DNA of 64,000 bases from Bubalus kerabau. Taxonomy: Eukaryota > Chordata > Mammalia > Artiodactyla > Bovidae. The notes under the pieces are model-generated. The model worked only from the letters and a program-made list of their open reading frames with translations, was not told the origin of the DNA and ran no database searches. Made by a program: the position numbers and the translations under genes. Where the stretch lies: NCBI RefSeq assembly GCF_029407905.1, contig NC_073637.1, positions 60,574,501-60,638,500 on the forward strand, read 5' to 3'. Shown piece by piece: positions 10,641 to 22,077 of the stretch. Numbering within the stretch: position 1 is the first letter of the stretch; each line of letters starts with the position of its first letter.

Positions 10641-12139
10641 TACTGAAGTTTACAGCCTATGTCAGGGAATTCAAACTCTCAATGCATTTATCTTCAGCTT
10701 AGGCAGCCAGCATAGTGTGCACAGTGTCTTATATATAGAAGTAATTAAACCTACTTTTAGACTCAGGCATGTCATATTCAGTTCCATCGCTAATTAACAA
10801 TCAAACATTGCCTTCCCCTTAGAATTAGAAAAGCACTGGTGCTAATTCCATGGTGGTCCCTAATACCCACCTTTTCAGAGGTCACAGCTTAATCAAAACA
10901 TCAAGAACCAAGGTGAACGTGTTTGTAATGAATGAAAAAATTTATTCCATAGATTCTGACCTCATGACATACTCCTAGAGGGAAAAGGCTCTCTGCACTT
11001 TTGAATTCCTACTGTAGAAAATATTCCCTTTTGGTCATGTGTGATGATCAAGTGCTCTGTGACCACCTCTAATAAGGAAGCCTGTTTAATGCTACAATTT
11101 TATACCTTCTTGAATTTGTATGATCACAGCATTTTTTTTTCTCTCCACATAACATCTATTAAACCAAGTTCTATGGAAATACAGTCTGGCATTTAAAAGA
11201 TTCCAATGGAAAGTACCAAAAAAACCCAAAAAACAAAAAACACTCCTCTTTAATTTTTTTTTTAAAGCAATGGCATTGTGGATTTCCTCTTCAATTGTCA
11301 GGAAAATTCTACTACAGAGCTTGGAGTTAATGCTAAAAGTTCAACTAATTTAGTATTGACCACTCCAGGATGAGAACAGCATAGGACATTAAGTCTCATA
11401 TGTCATATTAACTGTTTTAGTTCCATAAAAAGCTTTATGATTTAATTTAGCAATGGATTCCTACCACTGGAAAAAAATATATCTTTAAGCTTGATATGAC
11501 TGAAATAATTCATTTTGTCCTGACAAGAGGCAAAATCAAACTACATTGCACAAGAGATTCTTCTTCATCACAAAATAGCAATCTAGCAATTCGTAATGGT
11601 GCTTGCTAAGAAAGAAAAAAAAGTCCATATTAAAACATGGTCTGAACTTTCTGGTCACCCATTTAGGAAAACCTCATTAAATCTGAAAACACCCAAATGA
11701 AAATCAAACAACCAAAATGCTTTATTTGCATGCTTCTGAAATCTACTGCAAGAAAGAATATGTTGTACCCTAATTATACTGGTTGCCAGTGGACTTAAAA
11801 TTAATATGACAACTTTCTTCAAAAGAAATATATGTACTTAGGGAATTTTTAAAGTTTCAAGAATGAAATTATAGCTCTGACAACACGAAGCTAGGTGAGA
11901 GTAAATTTCCACCAATCTTGAAGGCAGTCATGATAAATAACAATTATTTTTAACAAGGGAGAGGCCAATCTTCCATCATCTTGAAATGATATTTCATACA
12001 ACATTATGACTACTCAGAATATTAGTACAGAAACACAAATATATTGAAGTAAAAAAAAATAAAGATCCTATATACCCTTCTTAAATTTCACTTTGATTAA
12101 CTGGTCTCTGATGTTCTTTATTATCACGTGTTTCTAATG
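10641..12139. other. Unique AT-rich sequence, no gene seen
   Basis: About 1.5 kb of AT-rich DNA without recognisable repeats or coding signal. A-rich and T-rich patches occur at 11215-11240 and 11255-11265. No open frame longer than about 60 codons was found here. Confidence 0.5.
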
Positions 12140-13170
12140 ACCATGTTTTTATTTCAGTTTTGGAGTATAATTGCTTTACGGTGTTGTGTCAGTTTCTGCT
12201 GAACAACAAAGTGAATCAATCACCAGTTCAGTTCAGTGACTCAGCTGTATCTGACTCTTTGCAACCCCATGGACTGCAGCACACCAGGCTTCCCTGTCCA
12301 TCACCAACTCCCAGAGCTTGCTCAAACTCATGCCCATCGAGTTGGTGATGCCATCCAACCATCTCATCCTCTGTCATTTCCCCTTCTCCTCCTCCCTTCA
12401 ATCTTTCCCAGCATCACAGTCTTTTCCAATGAGTCACTTCTTCACATCAGATGGCCAAAGTATTGGAGCTTCAGCAACAGTCCTTCCAATGGATATTCAG
12501 GACTGATTTCCTCTAGGATTGACTGGCTTGATCACCTTGCAGTCCAAGGAACTCTTAAAAGTCTTCTCCAGCACCACAATTCGAAAGCATCAATTCATCG
12601 GCACTCAGCTTTCTTTATAGTCCAACTTGCACATCCATACACGACCACTGGAAAAACTATAGCTTTGACTAGACAGACCTTTGTCGGCAAAGTAATGTCT
12701 CTGCTTTTTAATATGCTATCTAGATTTGTCATATCTTTCTTTTCTTCCAAGGATCAAGCATCTTTTAATTTCATGGTTGCAGTCACCATCTGCAGTGATT
12801 TTGAAGCCCAAGAAAATAAAGTCTGTCACTGTTTCCATTGTTTCCCCATCTATTTGCCATGAAGTGATGGGACTGATGCCATGATCCTAGGTTTTTGAAT
12901 GATCAGTTTTAAGCTAGCTTTTTCATTCTCCTCTTTCAATTTCAAGAAGCTCTTTATTTCCTCTTTGCTTTCTGCCATAAGGGTGGTGTCGTCTATATAT
13001 CTGAGGTTATTGATATTTCAGTTATATGTATACATATATCCCCTCCCTCTTGAGTCTCCCTCCCACGCACCCCACTCCCTCATCCCACCCCTCTAGGTCA
13101 TCACAGAACATAGAGCTGAGCTCCCTGTGCTATATACAGCTGCTTCCTTCCAGCTAGTTATGGTAGTGTA
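12140..13170 (-). mobile_element. L1 3'-end fragment split by a BovB insertion
   Basis: Antisense L1 3' untranslated sequence appears in two pieces, 12140-12217 ('ttttggagtataattgcttt' up to 'aacaaagtgaatca') and 13019-13170 ('gttatatgtatacatatatc' onward, with the CCCTCCCTCTTGAG pyrimidine-rich part). The pieces join exactly in the order of the L1 tail, so the BovB between them landed in a pre-existing L1 copy. It is non-coding. Confidence 0.75.
12218..13018 (-). mobile_element. BovB reverse-transcriptase relic inside L1
   Basis: Antisense BovB, about 0.8 kb from the 3' end, up to the palm region of the reverse transcriptase. The minus strand has no long frame left. The catalytic box reads YIDD (codons at 12999-12988) instead of YADD. 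A 208-codon plus-strand frame at 12236-12862 is only the antisense shadow. The 5' end coincides with the L1 join at 13018. Confidence 0.88.
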
Positions 13171-13560
13171 AACATCTAATGACCACTTTTAAAAATAATA
13201 CCTCCAAAGTCGTCTATGCAGTTCAAAAGATTTGCTCTTTCAAACAGAAGGCTCTGTTTTGGTGTGATCTTACATCTGATTATCTGGCCTATATAATCAC
13301 CATGAAACATACAGATCTACACCCAATGTAGGCACCCTTTATTAACATCTGAAGAAGTAATTTTAAGTCCAACCCATTGATTGAGTCCTGGGTTAGCTGA
13401 CAACCATATTCACATTATAAAACAGATGGTATAGGTTGCTGGGTTAACCTAAGCTTTACTAAATGATTTTCAAGAAACAATTTTATTTTGATTCTTCACA
13501 GGTAATACCACAAAATCTAGTGCATCTTAGTGTACAATCTGAGTCACTCAAGCTTGAGAG
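13171..13560. other. Unique sequence, no gene seen
   Basis: AT-rich and unique by eye. It includes the last, decayed part of the L1 tail near 13171-13200. No splice pair, CpG cluster or repeat is recognised. Confidence 0.4.
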
Positions 13561-13954
13561 TGCTACAGACTGAATGTGTCCCCCTCAAAATCTCTATGTT
13601 GAAACCTAGTTACTAATGTGATGATATATGGTGCGGGCACCTTTGGAAGGTCATGAGGTCATGAGATTAGGTCACAAGAACAGAACCCTCACAAATGGAA
13701 CTGGCATTCTTTAAAAGAGACTACATAGAGTTCCTTTGTCCCTTCTGTCACTGAGGACAAGAAGAGAGCAAGAAGACAGCTCTCTTCTTGCCATCTTCTC
13801 CATTGTGTGTAGATCTGTAGATGGCAAGAAGAGATCTGTCTACGAACCAAAAAGTGGTACCTCACCAGACACTGAGTCTGCTACTGCCTTCATCTTGGAC
13901 TTCCCAGCTTCCAGAACTGTGAGAAATGCATTCCATTGTTTTTAAGACACCAGG
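13561..13954 (+). repeat. MLT1-type MaLR LTR
   Basis: It starts with TGCTACAGACTGAATGTGTC and contains 'tctatgttgaaacctag', 'ggtcatgagattaggtca', 'acctcaccagacactgag' and 'cttggacttcccagcttcca' followed by 'gaactgtgagaaatgc'. This is the order of MLT1-type LTRs of the ERVL-MaLR group. The terminal part after 'tttttaagacacc' is missing where a Bov-tA SINE begins. It is non-coding and ancient. Confidence 0.75.
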
Positions 13955-14188
13955 CTTCCCAGGTGACACGAGTGGTAAAGAATCCACCTGCCAATGCAGG
14001 AGACATAAGAGATGCGGGTTTGATCCCTGGGTCAGGAAGATCCCCAGGTCACGAAGATGCCCTGTAGAAGGGCATGGCAACCCTCTCCAGTATTCTTGCC
14101 TGGAGAATGCCATATACAGAGGAGCCTGGTGGGCTACAGTCCACGGAGTTTCAGAGTCAGACACAACTGAAGAGACTGAGCACACGCA
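13955..14188 (+). mobile_element. Bov-tA SINE at the end of the MLT-type LTR
   Basis: Sense Bov-tA: head 'gcttcccaggtgacacgagt', tRNA-like part, then 'ccagtattcttgcctggaga' and 'cagacacaactgaagagact', with a short CACACG tail. A tandem-like expansion near 14030-14070 repeats a 'gaagatccccaggtcacgaagatgcc'-type element. The SINE replaces the last part of the LTR, so the insertion came with or before loss of that end. Confidence 0.88.
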
Positions 14189-14757
14189 CACAGGATGATG
14201 ATGGAGAGCACTTTAACCAGGGAAAGAGCCTGGATAAATACCCAGCATGGCAGCCAACTTCAGTATGCCCGGCTGTGATTTCCACTGAGCGTCCTCCCCA
14301 ACAAAGAACAGTGCAAGCTGACCTCTTTAACTCACAGGATGCTGAGGAAATGAAGCAGGGCAGCACCTCAGGTGAAATCATAGATGAGACTGTGGCTTCT
14401 GCCTTGCTTTCTTAGCTTGCTTGCTTTGACAGAAGCCAGGTGTCACACTGTGAGGACACTCAAGCGTGGAGAGGTCCAGACGGGAAAGAGCTAAGACCTC
14501 CTGCCAACCACTAGCACTGTGTGAATGAAACATCTTAGAAGCCACTCCAGGTGAAGTTTTCAGATGACTGTAACCTTGTCTGGCAAACTGACTCAAGCTG
14601 GTGACAAACCTAATCAGAGCATCCAACTCAGCTGCTTCTAAAGCCTTGACCCATAGAAACTGAGATGCTAAGGAGTTATTGTATCTCTAAGCTGTTCAAT
14701 TGTGCACTGATACATTGAATGATAATGGACAGCTGCTAACTTGTGGAATAGTTTAAT
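14189..14757. other. Unique sequence, no gene seen
   Basis: Average GC content, with a cluster of overlapping short frames on both strands (74-113 codons) that share no domain features. No repeat family is recognised. Confidence 0.4.
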
Positions 14758-14973
14758 GCACATCCCTGCTGGCTCAGATGGTAAAGAATCTGCCTGCAAT
14801 ACGGGAGACCCAGGTTTGATCCCTGGGTTGGGAAGATCATCTGGAGAAGGGAATGGCTACCCACTCCAGTAATGTAGCCTGGAGAATTCCATGTACATAG
14901 GAGTCTGGCAGGGTACGATCCATGGGGTCGCAAAGTCAGACACAACTAAGTGACTAACACTTTCACTTTCACT
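14758..14973 (+). mobile_element. Bov-tA SINE
   Basis: Sense, full-length: 'catccctgctggctcagatg' head, 'gatccctgggttgggaagat' B-box-like region, 'gcctggagaattccatgtac' body, and 'cacaactaagtgactaacac' end with a short CACTTTCACTTTCACT tail. It is moderately diverged. Confidence 0.9.
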
Positions 14974-15937
14974 GGATAAATATACCCAACATTGCCAATC
15001 CATAGTGCTTTGTAGCAATTGACTTGTTATAACATATCTGTTTTATGAGTAAGGTATTTGCTCTAATGGTAGGCATTAAGTGAGTATAGACTTTGAAAGA
15101 AGTTAGGCATCTCTCTCAAATGTCAAGGCTTCATTGGGTGGTGAGTAAAAAGTATCACACAAGTCTAAGTGACATGAAGGCAGGTATTCTATTTTATTTT
15201 CTACTGTATCCCCAGTGCCCAGAATAGTGTCTGGATCACAAAAGGTGCTTAGTAAATACTAAATGAATGAACATATACAGAGTTCAGGGGTATCTCCCAT
15301 GTAACTCTTATTAAGTGCAGACTATGTAAGTTATTTTATAGATAGATAGATATGTAGAGAGAGAATTCTTTAAAACTCAAATATAGGTTCTAGAAAATTA
15401 ATTTTGCTATTTATTTTTTTCTGAAAATGTTTTATTATAAGAATTTCAACTTAACATATACCTGTAAGTTACAGATAGACTTTTATGAGTATTTTCAATA
15501 AAGAACATGTCTAAATATTTAAATGAATATTGGAAAAGTACACTTATTCTAAATTTTGAGGTTAGTTCCAAAGGTGATTCATCATTTGTTTTCCAACTAA
15601 ATATACTAACCTTCTTGATAACAGACCCAAGAAGCTTAAAGAAATAATATACTACAGAACAATTAGGGATTCCTTAAGTATATTCACATTTATCTAGCCA
15701 ACAAAAGAGTTTCATTTTCAAATAGATTGAGAATAGATTTTATAACAGAAGCAGAAATTGTATCTGTTAATAATAGATTCAAGTAATCCTTTCTTGGACA
15801 AGACCATCTGGTAAATACTTTCTGTAGCCAGAATTGTAAAGCTTTTCAGGTCATAAACTGAAATCACATATAGACTGCATCAAACTGAGAAGTAACTATG
15901 TTCTTTTCTGTCAACAATTTACATATAATAAGGGTAA
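14974..15937. other. AT-rich sequence with an L2/MIR tail and a GATA patch
   Basis: Mostly unique. At 15185-15275, 'tgtatccccagtgcccagaa' and 'aaaggtgcttagtaaatact' followed by AAATGAATGAAC is an L2- or MIR-type 3' end. A short GATA array lies at 15339-15352. No gene signal is seen. Confidence 0.5.
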
Positions 15938-16417
15938 TAACAAAGGTCTGTCTAGTCTAGACTATGGTTTTTCCAGCAGTCACGTATGGATGTGAGAGTT
16001 TGACTATAAAGAAAGCTGAGCACTGAAGAATTGATGCTTCTGAACTGTGTGTGGTGTTGGAGAAGACTCTTGAGAGTCCCTTGGACTGCAAGGAGATCCA
16101 ACCAGTCCATCCTAAAGGAGATCAGTCCTGAGTGTTCATTGGAAGGACTGATGTTGAAAGTGAAACTCCAATACTTTGGCCACCTGATGCAAAGAGCTGA
16201 CTCATTTGAAAAGACCCTGATGCTGGGAAAGATTGAAGGTGGGAGGAGAAGGGGACGACAGAGGATGAGATGGTTGTTAGATGGCATCACTGACTCAATG
16301 GACATGGGTTTGGGTAAACTCTGGGGAGTTGGTGATGGACAGGGAGGCCTGGCGTGCTGCGGCCCATGGGGTCGCAAAGAGTCAGACACAACTGAGCAAC
16401 TAAGCTGAACTGAATAA
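15938..16417 (+). mobile_element. BovB 3'-end copy
   Basis: Sense BovB, about 480 bp, starting in 'aacaaaggtctgtctagtc' and ending in the 'actgagcaactaagctgaac' tail. It keeps an uninterrupted 125-codon frame (16031-16408) with the C-terminal RVPWTARRSNQSILKEI and KLQYFGHLM motifs, though an earlier part is shifted by small indels. It is 5'-truncated, without the catalytic region. Confidence 0.9.
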
Positions 16418-16984
16418 GTAGATAAATATTGAGTATTTTCCTGGAAATATACACATTTAGCTAGCTTTCAATTTTATTTTGTGTAGATCTTTTAGTATGA
16501 CACAGTTTTTCACATAGGAGAGAGTTTCTAAATACATTCTAGCATTAAAAGAGAGCTGTTAAGGCATTAATCAATAGAGGATTACATGAAAGCTTCTGGT
16601 TGTGTGGATATTCACTTGCAGCTTCTTTCTTTGGATTTTGATATAAATGGAAAGCAGTAAATAGAAAGAAAGCTACTGATACAAAGGGCAGGGAAGGCAT
16701 TCTGAACTCTTCCAGGTCTGAGACGTCAGCATTGGATTATGGACTTACAGCATATCCCACACATTGTCAGAAATCAGACTGACAACCACAGCCTTTATAT
16801 CCTCAGAAATCTCATTTCAAGAATGTGTACCCATTGACCTAGCATCTTCAGAGATTTCTACAGACCATGGGAAGAGATTTAGAAGTCAATACTTACATTA
16901 TTTGTTAAATTCATGGCACTAACAATTCCAACTTCATTAATTTAAAATATATCCCTGGAATCAACCACCCCCCAGGCCACTGTG
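16418..16984. other. Unique AT-rich sequence, no gene seen
   Basis: No repeat family, splice pair or coding signal is recognised. Confidence 0.4.
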
Positions 16985-17350
16985 CTACTTGTTGAGGACA
17001 CACCCTTTCAAAGGACACATACGTGGTCCCTGCCCTTAGGAAGCTTACATTCTAGTAGGAGATATATATAGATTAAAAAGCTAGGGGAACAAATGGGATC
17101 AAAAAAATCCCAAAGCAAGTGAGTATGAGACCCAAGAAGTTTGTTGTGGGAAGAGTACTTGAAACTGAAGAAACAGCATGGATAAAAGCCCTGAATGAAA
17201 CAGAATAAGATACATTTGGAAGCCAGAAGATTATAGGTGAAACCAGAAGATTATGAGTGTGAATCAGGAATGTAAGGAAGTAAGAAGGCTAATAAAAAAT
17301 GAGGCTGGAGAGGGAGGTGGGTGCCAGCCCATGAAAGATAAAAAGATTTT
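16985..17350 (+). repeat. L2-like LINE relic
   Basis: The blocks 'gtggtccctgcccttaggaagcttacattc' (read in two parts), 'tagtaggagatatat' and the later purine-rich 'gaggctggagagggaggt' match the L2 3' region in order. It is strongly diverged and non-coding. Confidence 0.5.
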
Positions 17351-17599
17351 TGAATGTTACCTCGAAGGCAAAATACTCATTTTACGTAAATTTAAATATA
17401 GGCTCAGTATCCCCTTGTCCCGCTGTGTAAACTACAGGTGTTTTTTCTCTGTCAACCTTAGGGAGGTGTTGACAGTCCCAGTGGTTAACAGAGTTGCCTT
17501 CCATCTTTGGATTCTTTTTACATCTCTTCCCTTTAGCTACTAACATTTTCCTTTTATTAGTGCAAACTTGTTAATACCTACATTCTATTTGGAAAATAT

Positions 17600-18115
17600 C
17601 CGTAAAGCCTACATAGAGTGAAACTGCACAGATACTAAGTATAGCCCGTACAGTTGGATAAATGTTAGCAATTGTACACACCCTTGTACTCAACATCCCA
17701 ATCAAGATATAAAACATCTCTATTATCCCCAAAAGTTCTCTTGCTTTCCCTTCTAAGCAGTCCATTTTCAACCTCCATAGGCAACCACTCTCCTGATTTG
17801 CTGTCACCCCATTAGCTTTGCCTATCCCAGCAAGTCATACAAAAGGAATCATACAATATGCACTATTCTTTCACATAACATAAAAGTTGCGGAGACATCC
17901 ATGTTTGAGTGTGCATCAGTACTTCAATTTTCTCTATACTGTTTGCTAACTAGTATTCTATTGTATGGATTTGTTTATCCATTTTCTTGTTGGTGAACAT
18001 TTGGAATTTTTCCAGTTTACAGCTATTGCAATTAAAGTTACTATATGAACATGTACAACCATTTCTGTAAACAAAGCTTTCCATCTGTTGTGAATAAATA
18101 TCTTGACCTAGCTAT
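17600..18115 (-). repeat. Old L1 (L1M-type) 3' fragment
   Basis: Antisense L1M-like order: 'aggcaaccactctcctgatt', 'aaaggaatcatacaatatgc', 'gttgcggagacatccatgtt', 'tattctattgtatggatttg', 'atccattttcttgttggtg' and 'ctattgcaattaaagttac'. It is ancient and diverged, with no coding capacity. Confidence 0.65.
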
Positions 18116-18395
18116 ATGTATATGTTTAATGAGATAGTGATAATGGATTCCCACAGCTTTAAATCACAATGTATTATGAGTAAGGATTTGCACATCAGTT
18201 CTTTGTGAATCTAAAATTATTGTCTTACATGAAGATAAAATCTGAACACTTATGTCTAACATTACAATTTAGGAGTCATTATGAAAACCACTCCTTTGAT
18301 GTCCCCAAAGAAGAAACAATTAGTACAAGGAAATTTTAAAAACTCAATTGAATAACAGTATCAGTAACTCTTCAAAATCTAGAGGATCAGATTCA

Positions 18396-18840
18396 TACTG
18401 CATTTTTTTTTTTTAAATTTTATTTTATTTTTAAACTTTACATAACTGTATTAGATTTGCCAAATATCAAAATGAATCCGCCACAGGTTTACATGTGTTC
18501 CCCATCCTGAACCCTCCTCCCTCCTCCCTCCCCATTCCATCCCTCTGGGTCGTCCCAGTGCACCAGCCCCAAGCATCCAGTATCGTGCATCGAACCTGGA
18601 CTGGCAACTCATTTCATACATGATATTTTACAAGTTTCAATGCCATTCTCCCAAATCTTCCCACCCTCTCCCTCTCCCACAGAGTCCATAAGACTGTTCT
18701 ATACATCAGTGTCTCTTTTGCTGTCTCGTACACAGGGTTATTGTTACCATCTTTCTAAATTCCATATATATGCGTTAGTATACTGTATTGGTGTTTTTCT
18801 TTCTGGCTTACCTCACTCTGTGTAATAGGCTCCTGCATTT
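18396..18840 (-). mobile_element. Ruminant L1 3' end, 5'-truncated
   Basis: Antisense young L1 tail. A T-rich start (the poly(A) tail) is followed by 'aactttacataactgtatta', the pyrimidine-rich CCTCCTCCCTCCTCCCTCCC block, 'ccaagcatccagtatcgtgc', and the end of ORF2 ('cagtgtctcttttgctgtct'). It is cut at about 18832. The target duplication is about 8 bp, tgcatttt, near 18398 and at 18833-18840. The last 60 codons of ORF2 read antisense here. Confidence 0.85.
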
Positions 18841-19068
18841 TAATGGGAAAAAAAGAGCTTTGAAGTTATGGGGCAAAATGCACAATGAAGGTAGCCTAAA
18901 AAGTAGGGGGGGGGAGCCATTTCACTTCCTAAAATCTAAGCCCTTTGGACAATACTTTACCCTCTCCTGAGGTACTTAAGAATATTACCAAGAAGTCCTT
19001 TAGTTTTTGCTTTATATTACAAAATGCAGCTGTGAGTGAGAAATAGTAATTAAAAATCTCTCTATCCC

Positions 19069-19310
19069 AGTTATGTGTTAGATGCCCAGTAGTGTCCAAC
19101 TCTTTGGGACCCCACAGATGGTAGCCCACCAGGCTTCTCTGTCTATGGAATTCTCCAGGCAAGATTACTGGAGTGGGTGGCTATTCCCTTCTCCAGGCGA
19201 TCTTCCTGACCCAGAGATGGAACTCACATCTCCAGGTGGATTGCCAATTCAACCCTGCATTGGCTGGCGGATTCTTTACCATTTGAGCCACCAGGGAAGC
19301 CTAGTTATAG
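19069..19310 (-). mobile_element. Bov-tA SINE
   Basis: Antisense full-length SINE from 'tagtgtccaactctttggga' through 'ctccaggcaagattactgga' to the tRNA-like end 'tgagccaccagggaagcc'. A short target duplication (agttat) flanks it at about 19070 and 19304. It is moderately diverged. Confidence 0.88.
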
Positions 19311-19407
19311 GTAGGAACAGAACAGAAGAAAAATCCAACTAACATAGTTAACAAATGGCAATGGAGTAAAAATACAGAACAGAAAATGAATCTGAGACAC
19401 TGTTTAC

Positions 19408-19456
19408 CTACTATGAATTACATTGTGATCACTCCAGACAACTGACCCCAATTAAC
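19408..19456 (+). repeat. 49-bp direct duplication, copy 1
   Basis: This 49-bp segment recurs at 20321-20369 with 47 matching bases by my count (differences at the sixth base and in 'gatcactcc' versus 'gatcattcc'). It contains 'gaattacattgtgatc' and 'agacaactgaccccaatt'. No known repeat family covers it, and the similarity stops sharply at both ends. Confidence 0.9.
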
Positions 19457-20320
19457 TGCTAAGAATAGATACCGGATTTACAGAAAGGAGGGGTACGCTG
19501 GCAGATAAAAAGAAAAACACAGGTAGCAACCATAGCAGAAAATAATGGATGGGTATTTGGAGAATGTCTGAAGATAAAAACAGACTTTGAAAATTATTAT
19601 CCACATAGCTAAAAAGATCATTAAATAGTAATAATTTCTCAAGTAAATATAAATCTTTAAGATCATCTTATTATAGTAGAAAAAGAACTATTAGCAGAAC
19701 CATGAAAAAAATTACTTAATCTCCTAAACAAATTTAAATTAATTTAATTGGAGTCATTTCTTTACTCAGAGCTATTAACACTTAAAAGTATATTTGCTAA
19801 ATTGGACTCTCTGAAGTAATATTTGAAAGCATGTTCTTTCACACATGTTGAATCTTAAGCTGGGAATAAATATAAACTCTTTTGGCTATCTTTTTATAAA
19901 TTATATTTTGGAGACTATGAAAAAATTTTCAGATAATACAAATTATAGTAACAAAAAGGGGAATAAATAAAACACAGAACTATGAAAAATGATTAAAATA
20001 CATTAATTTGTAGACTGAGTGCACTGGATAGGAAAGCACTGTATTTTCAATTGTAAAGAACATAATTTTTTTCTATATAATACTTTTACCTTAGCCTAAC
20101 TTATAATTTCTTCTTCTCATTTAGAAGGCAAAAATACAAAATCTCTAAACCTAGGTTTTTATTCTTTTCTGTATAAAATACTGTATTACTTAAAGTGCTA
20201 TGTAGCTAAAGAGAGGTAATTCTGGTAGACATTGTTACATTTTTATCTCAGCCCCACATATGGAAAACCAATTTAAAGTAGGCATGTGGGTTTCTATCTA
20301 TATATTAGCTGAACTGCTAG

Positions 20321-20369
20321 CTACTGTGAATTACATTGTGATCATTCCAGACAACTGACCCCAATTAAC
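20321..20369 (+). repeat. 49-bp direct duplication, copy 2
   Basis: Second copy of the 49-bp segment at 19408-19456, same orientation, start-to-start distance 913 bp. Flanks are unrelated, so this is not a long segmental duplication. It lies about 70 bp before a hAT-type relic. Confidence 0.9.
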
Positions 20370-20439
20370 AGTGAAGTAAAGTTGCCTTGAGTCAAAGTAT
20401 GACCTGTTGAGAGACAATCCCCCAAATAGCCATTTAGAG

Positions 20440-21075
20440 CTGAGTTGTCCAATACGGTAGCTACTAGCCCACAAGTGGCTGTGAAACACTTGGGAAGAGG
20501 CGAGTGCAATGCAGGGGCTGAACGTTTTTCTTTAACTGAGATGTGCTGTAAGTATAAACTACACATTGGATTTTGAAGATTTAGTATAAAATGCTAAATA
20601 TCTCATTGACATTTTTAAATTCCTAATAAATTGAAATATTGATTTTTTTATACATTGGGATAAATAAAGTACATAATTCAAAATAATCTCACCAATTTCT
20701 TTTACTTTCTTAATGTTACTACTAGGAAATTTCAAATTACAAACATAACTCACATTAAAGTGAAAGCACAAGTCGCTCAGTCGTGTCTGACTCTTTATGA
20801 CCCTATGGTCTATACAGTCCATGGAATTCTCCAGGCCAGAAACTGGAATGGGTAGCCTTTCCCTTCTCCAGGGGCTCTTCCCAACCCAGGGATCAAACCC
20901 AGGTCTCCTGTATTGCAGACAGGTTTTTTTTACCAGCTGAGCCACAAGGGAAGCCCAAGAATACCAGAGTGGGTAGCCTATCCCTTCTCCAGCAGGTCTC
21001 CGGCATTGCAGGTGGATTCTTTACCAACTGAGCTATCAGGGAAGCCCTCACATTATATTTCTATTAATAGCTCTG
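20440..21075 (+). mobile_element. hAT-type DNA transposon relic split by a SINE
   Basis: The left end 'agttgtccaatacggtagct' and the right end 'atttctattaatagctctg' correspond to decayed terminal inverted repeats of the CAGTGCTGTCCAATA type found in non-autonomous hAT-Charlie elements. The interior is AT-rich ('gattttgaagatttagtata', 'gggataaataaagtacataa'), in the expected order. A Bov-tA insertion (20758-21046) divides it. It is non-coding. The family name was not assigned. Confidence 0.6.
20749..21055 (-). mobile_element. Composite Bov-tA SINE with target duplication
   Basis: A full antisense Bov-tA (20758-20957) is followed directly by a second, partial tRNA-side unit (20958-21046: 'agagtgggtagcctatccct' to 'gagctatcagggaagccc'). 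A 9-bp target duplication, ctcacatta, lies at 20749-20757 and 21047-21055, outside both units. The one-and-a-half unit element therefore inserted as a single piece, or expanded after insertion. Confidence 0.85.
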
Positions 21076-22077
21076 GTCTAGATTCTTTAAAAGAAAACAA
21101 ACCAAAGTAGAGCATCTGGTTCTCACAGGTTTTAAAAGCTATGGATTCATTTTACTTTCTTAAATTAAAATGCACAATGATTAAGTCCAACATTTTGGGG
21201 GACTAACAGATTGGTTCTTACAGTTCAATGAATAGGCATAGTTCTAGGCTTAGAATTTAGACAGCAGGAATGATCAAACTCAAAACACTTATCCAAGAAA
21301 ATGTGTCTTCAAGCAAAAGACACAGAATATAAAATAGGATGAAAAAAAATCCAGCTGTCTGCCTTTTAAAAGAAGTACATGAAATATTTAGGAATGTAGG
21401 TGATGACTAAAGATTTGGGGTTAGCAAAGAAGTTCAGTTACTATTGAGATATTAGAAAGAGATTAAATCATAGCACAGCAACAAACTAGAGAGTATTTGA
21501 TTTAAACAACTCAAATTTAATCAGAATATCAGGCACTAGCAGAAAGGCTTGATTCAATCAATTTTCCTGTAAAAGTAATTAAAAATAATATATACAAACG
21601 GAGTCAGACACTTTTATTTAATGAAACAGATAAGGCATTTTATAGTAGTGATTTTTACTATTCTAAAAAAATCTTTCAGTAATTTGCACAGCTAAAAAAA
21701 GAGGTAAATAATACTATTTGAGTTGTTTTTACCTAAGTAAGTGAAATACATACTTGATAAACTACTAGTAGGTATTACAATTATGAAAAATGAGATACAT
21801 ACTCAAATATATTTACATGACAGATGCTGAAAGGGAAAATACACTAGTTTTAAAATATTTAGTTAAAATTTTAATAAAACAAGTTTATGCATTACACATA
21901 TTTTATTTCAATATATGTTGATATTACATTAAACAGATATTTGTGTTTTTGAACATAAGACCATAAATACTAAAAATGCCACAATGACTTTGAATTCTGT
22001 TTTTCAATCTAACTAGTAGGTTTACTTGAATGATTTAAGGGAGTATTACACACAAATTTACAAGTTTATGGAAAAGT
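21076..22077. other. Unique AT-rich sequence, no gene seen
   Basis: Very AT-rich (long runs such as 'taattaaaaataatatatac'), with no repeat family or coding signal recognised. Confidence 0.45.

Larger units (their letters stand above)
18841..20439. other. Unique AT-rich sequence with one SINE and a duplicated 49-mer
   Basis: Apart from the Bov-tA (19078-19302) and the direct repeat listed separately, this is unique AT-rich DNA. A G9 run lies near 18906. No gene signal is seen. Confidence 0.45.

Noticed and set aside
12236..12862. 208-codon plus-strand frame
   Set aside because: It is the antisense shadow of the BovB copy on the minus strand.
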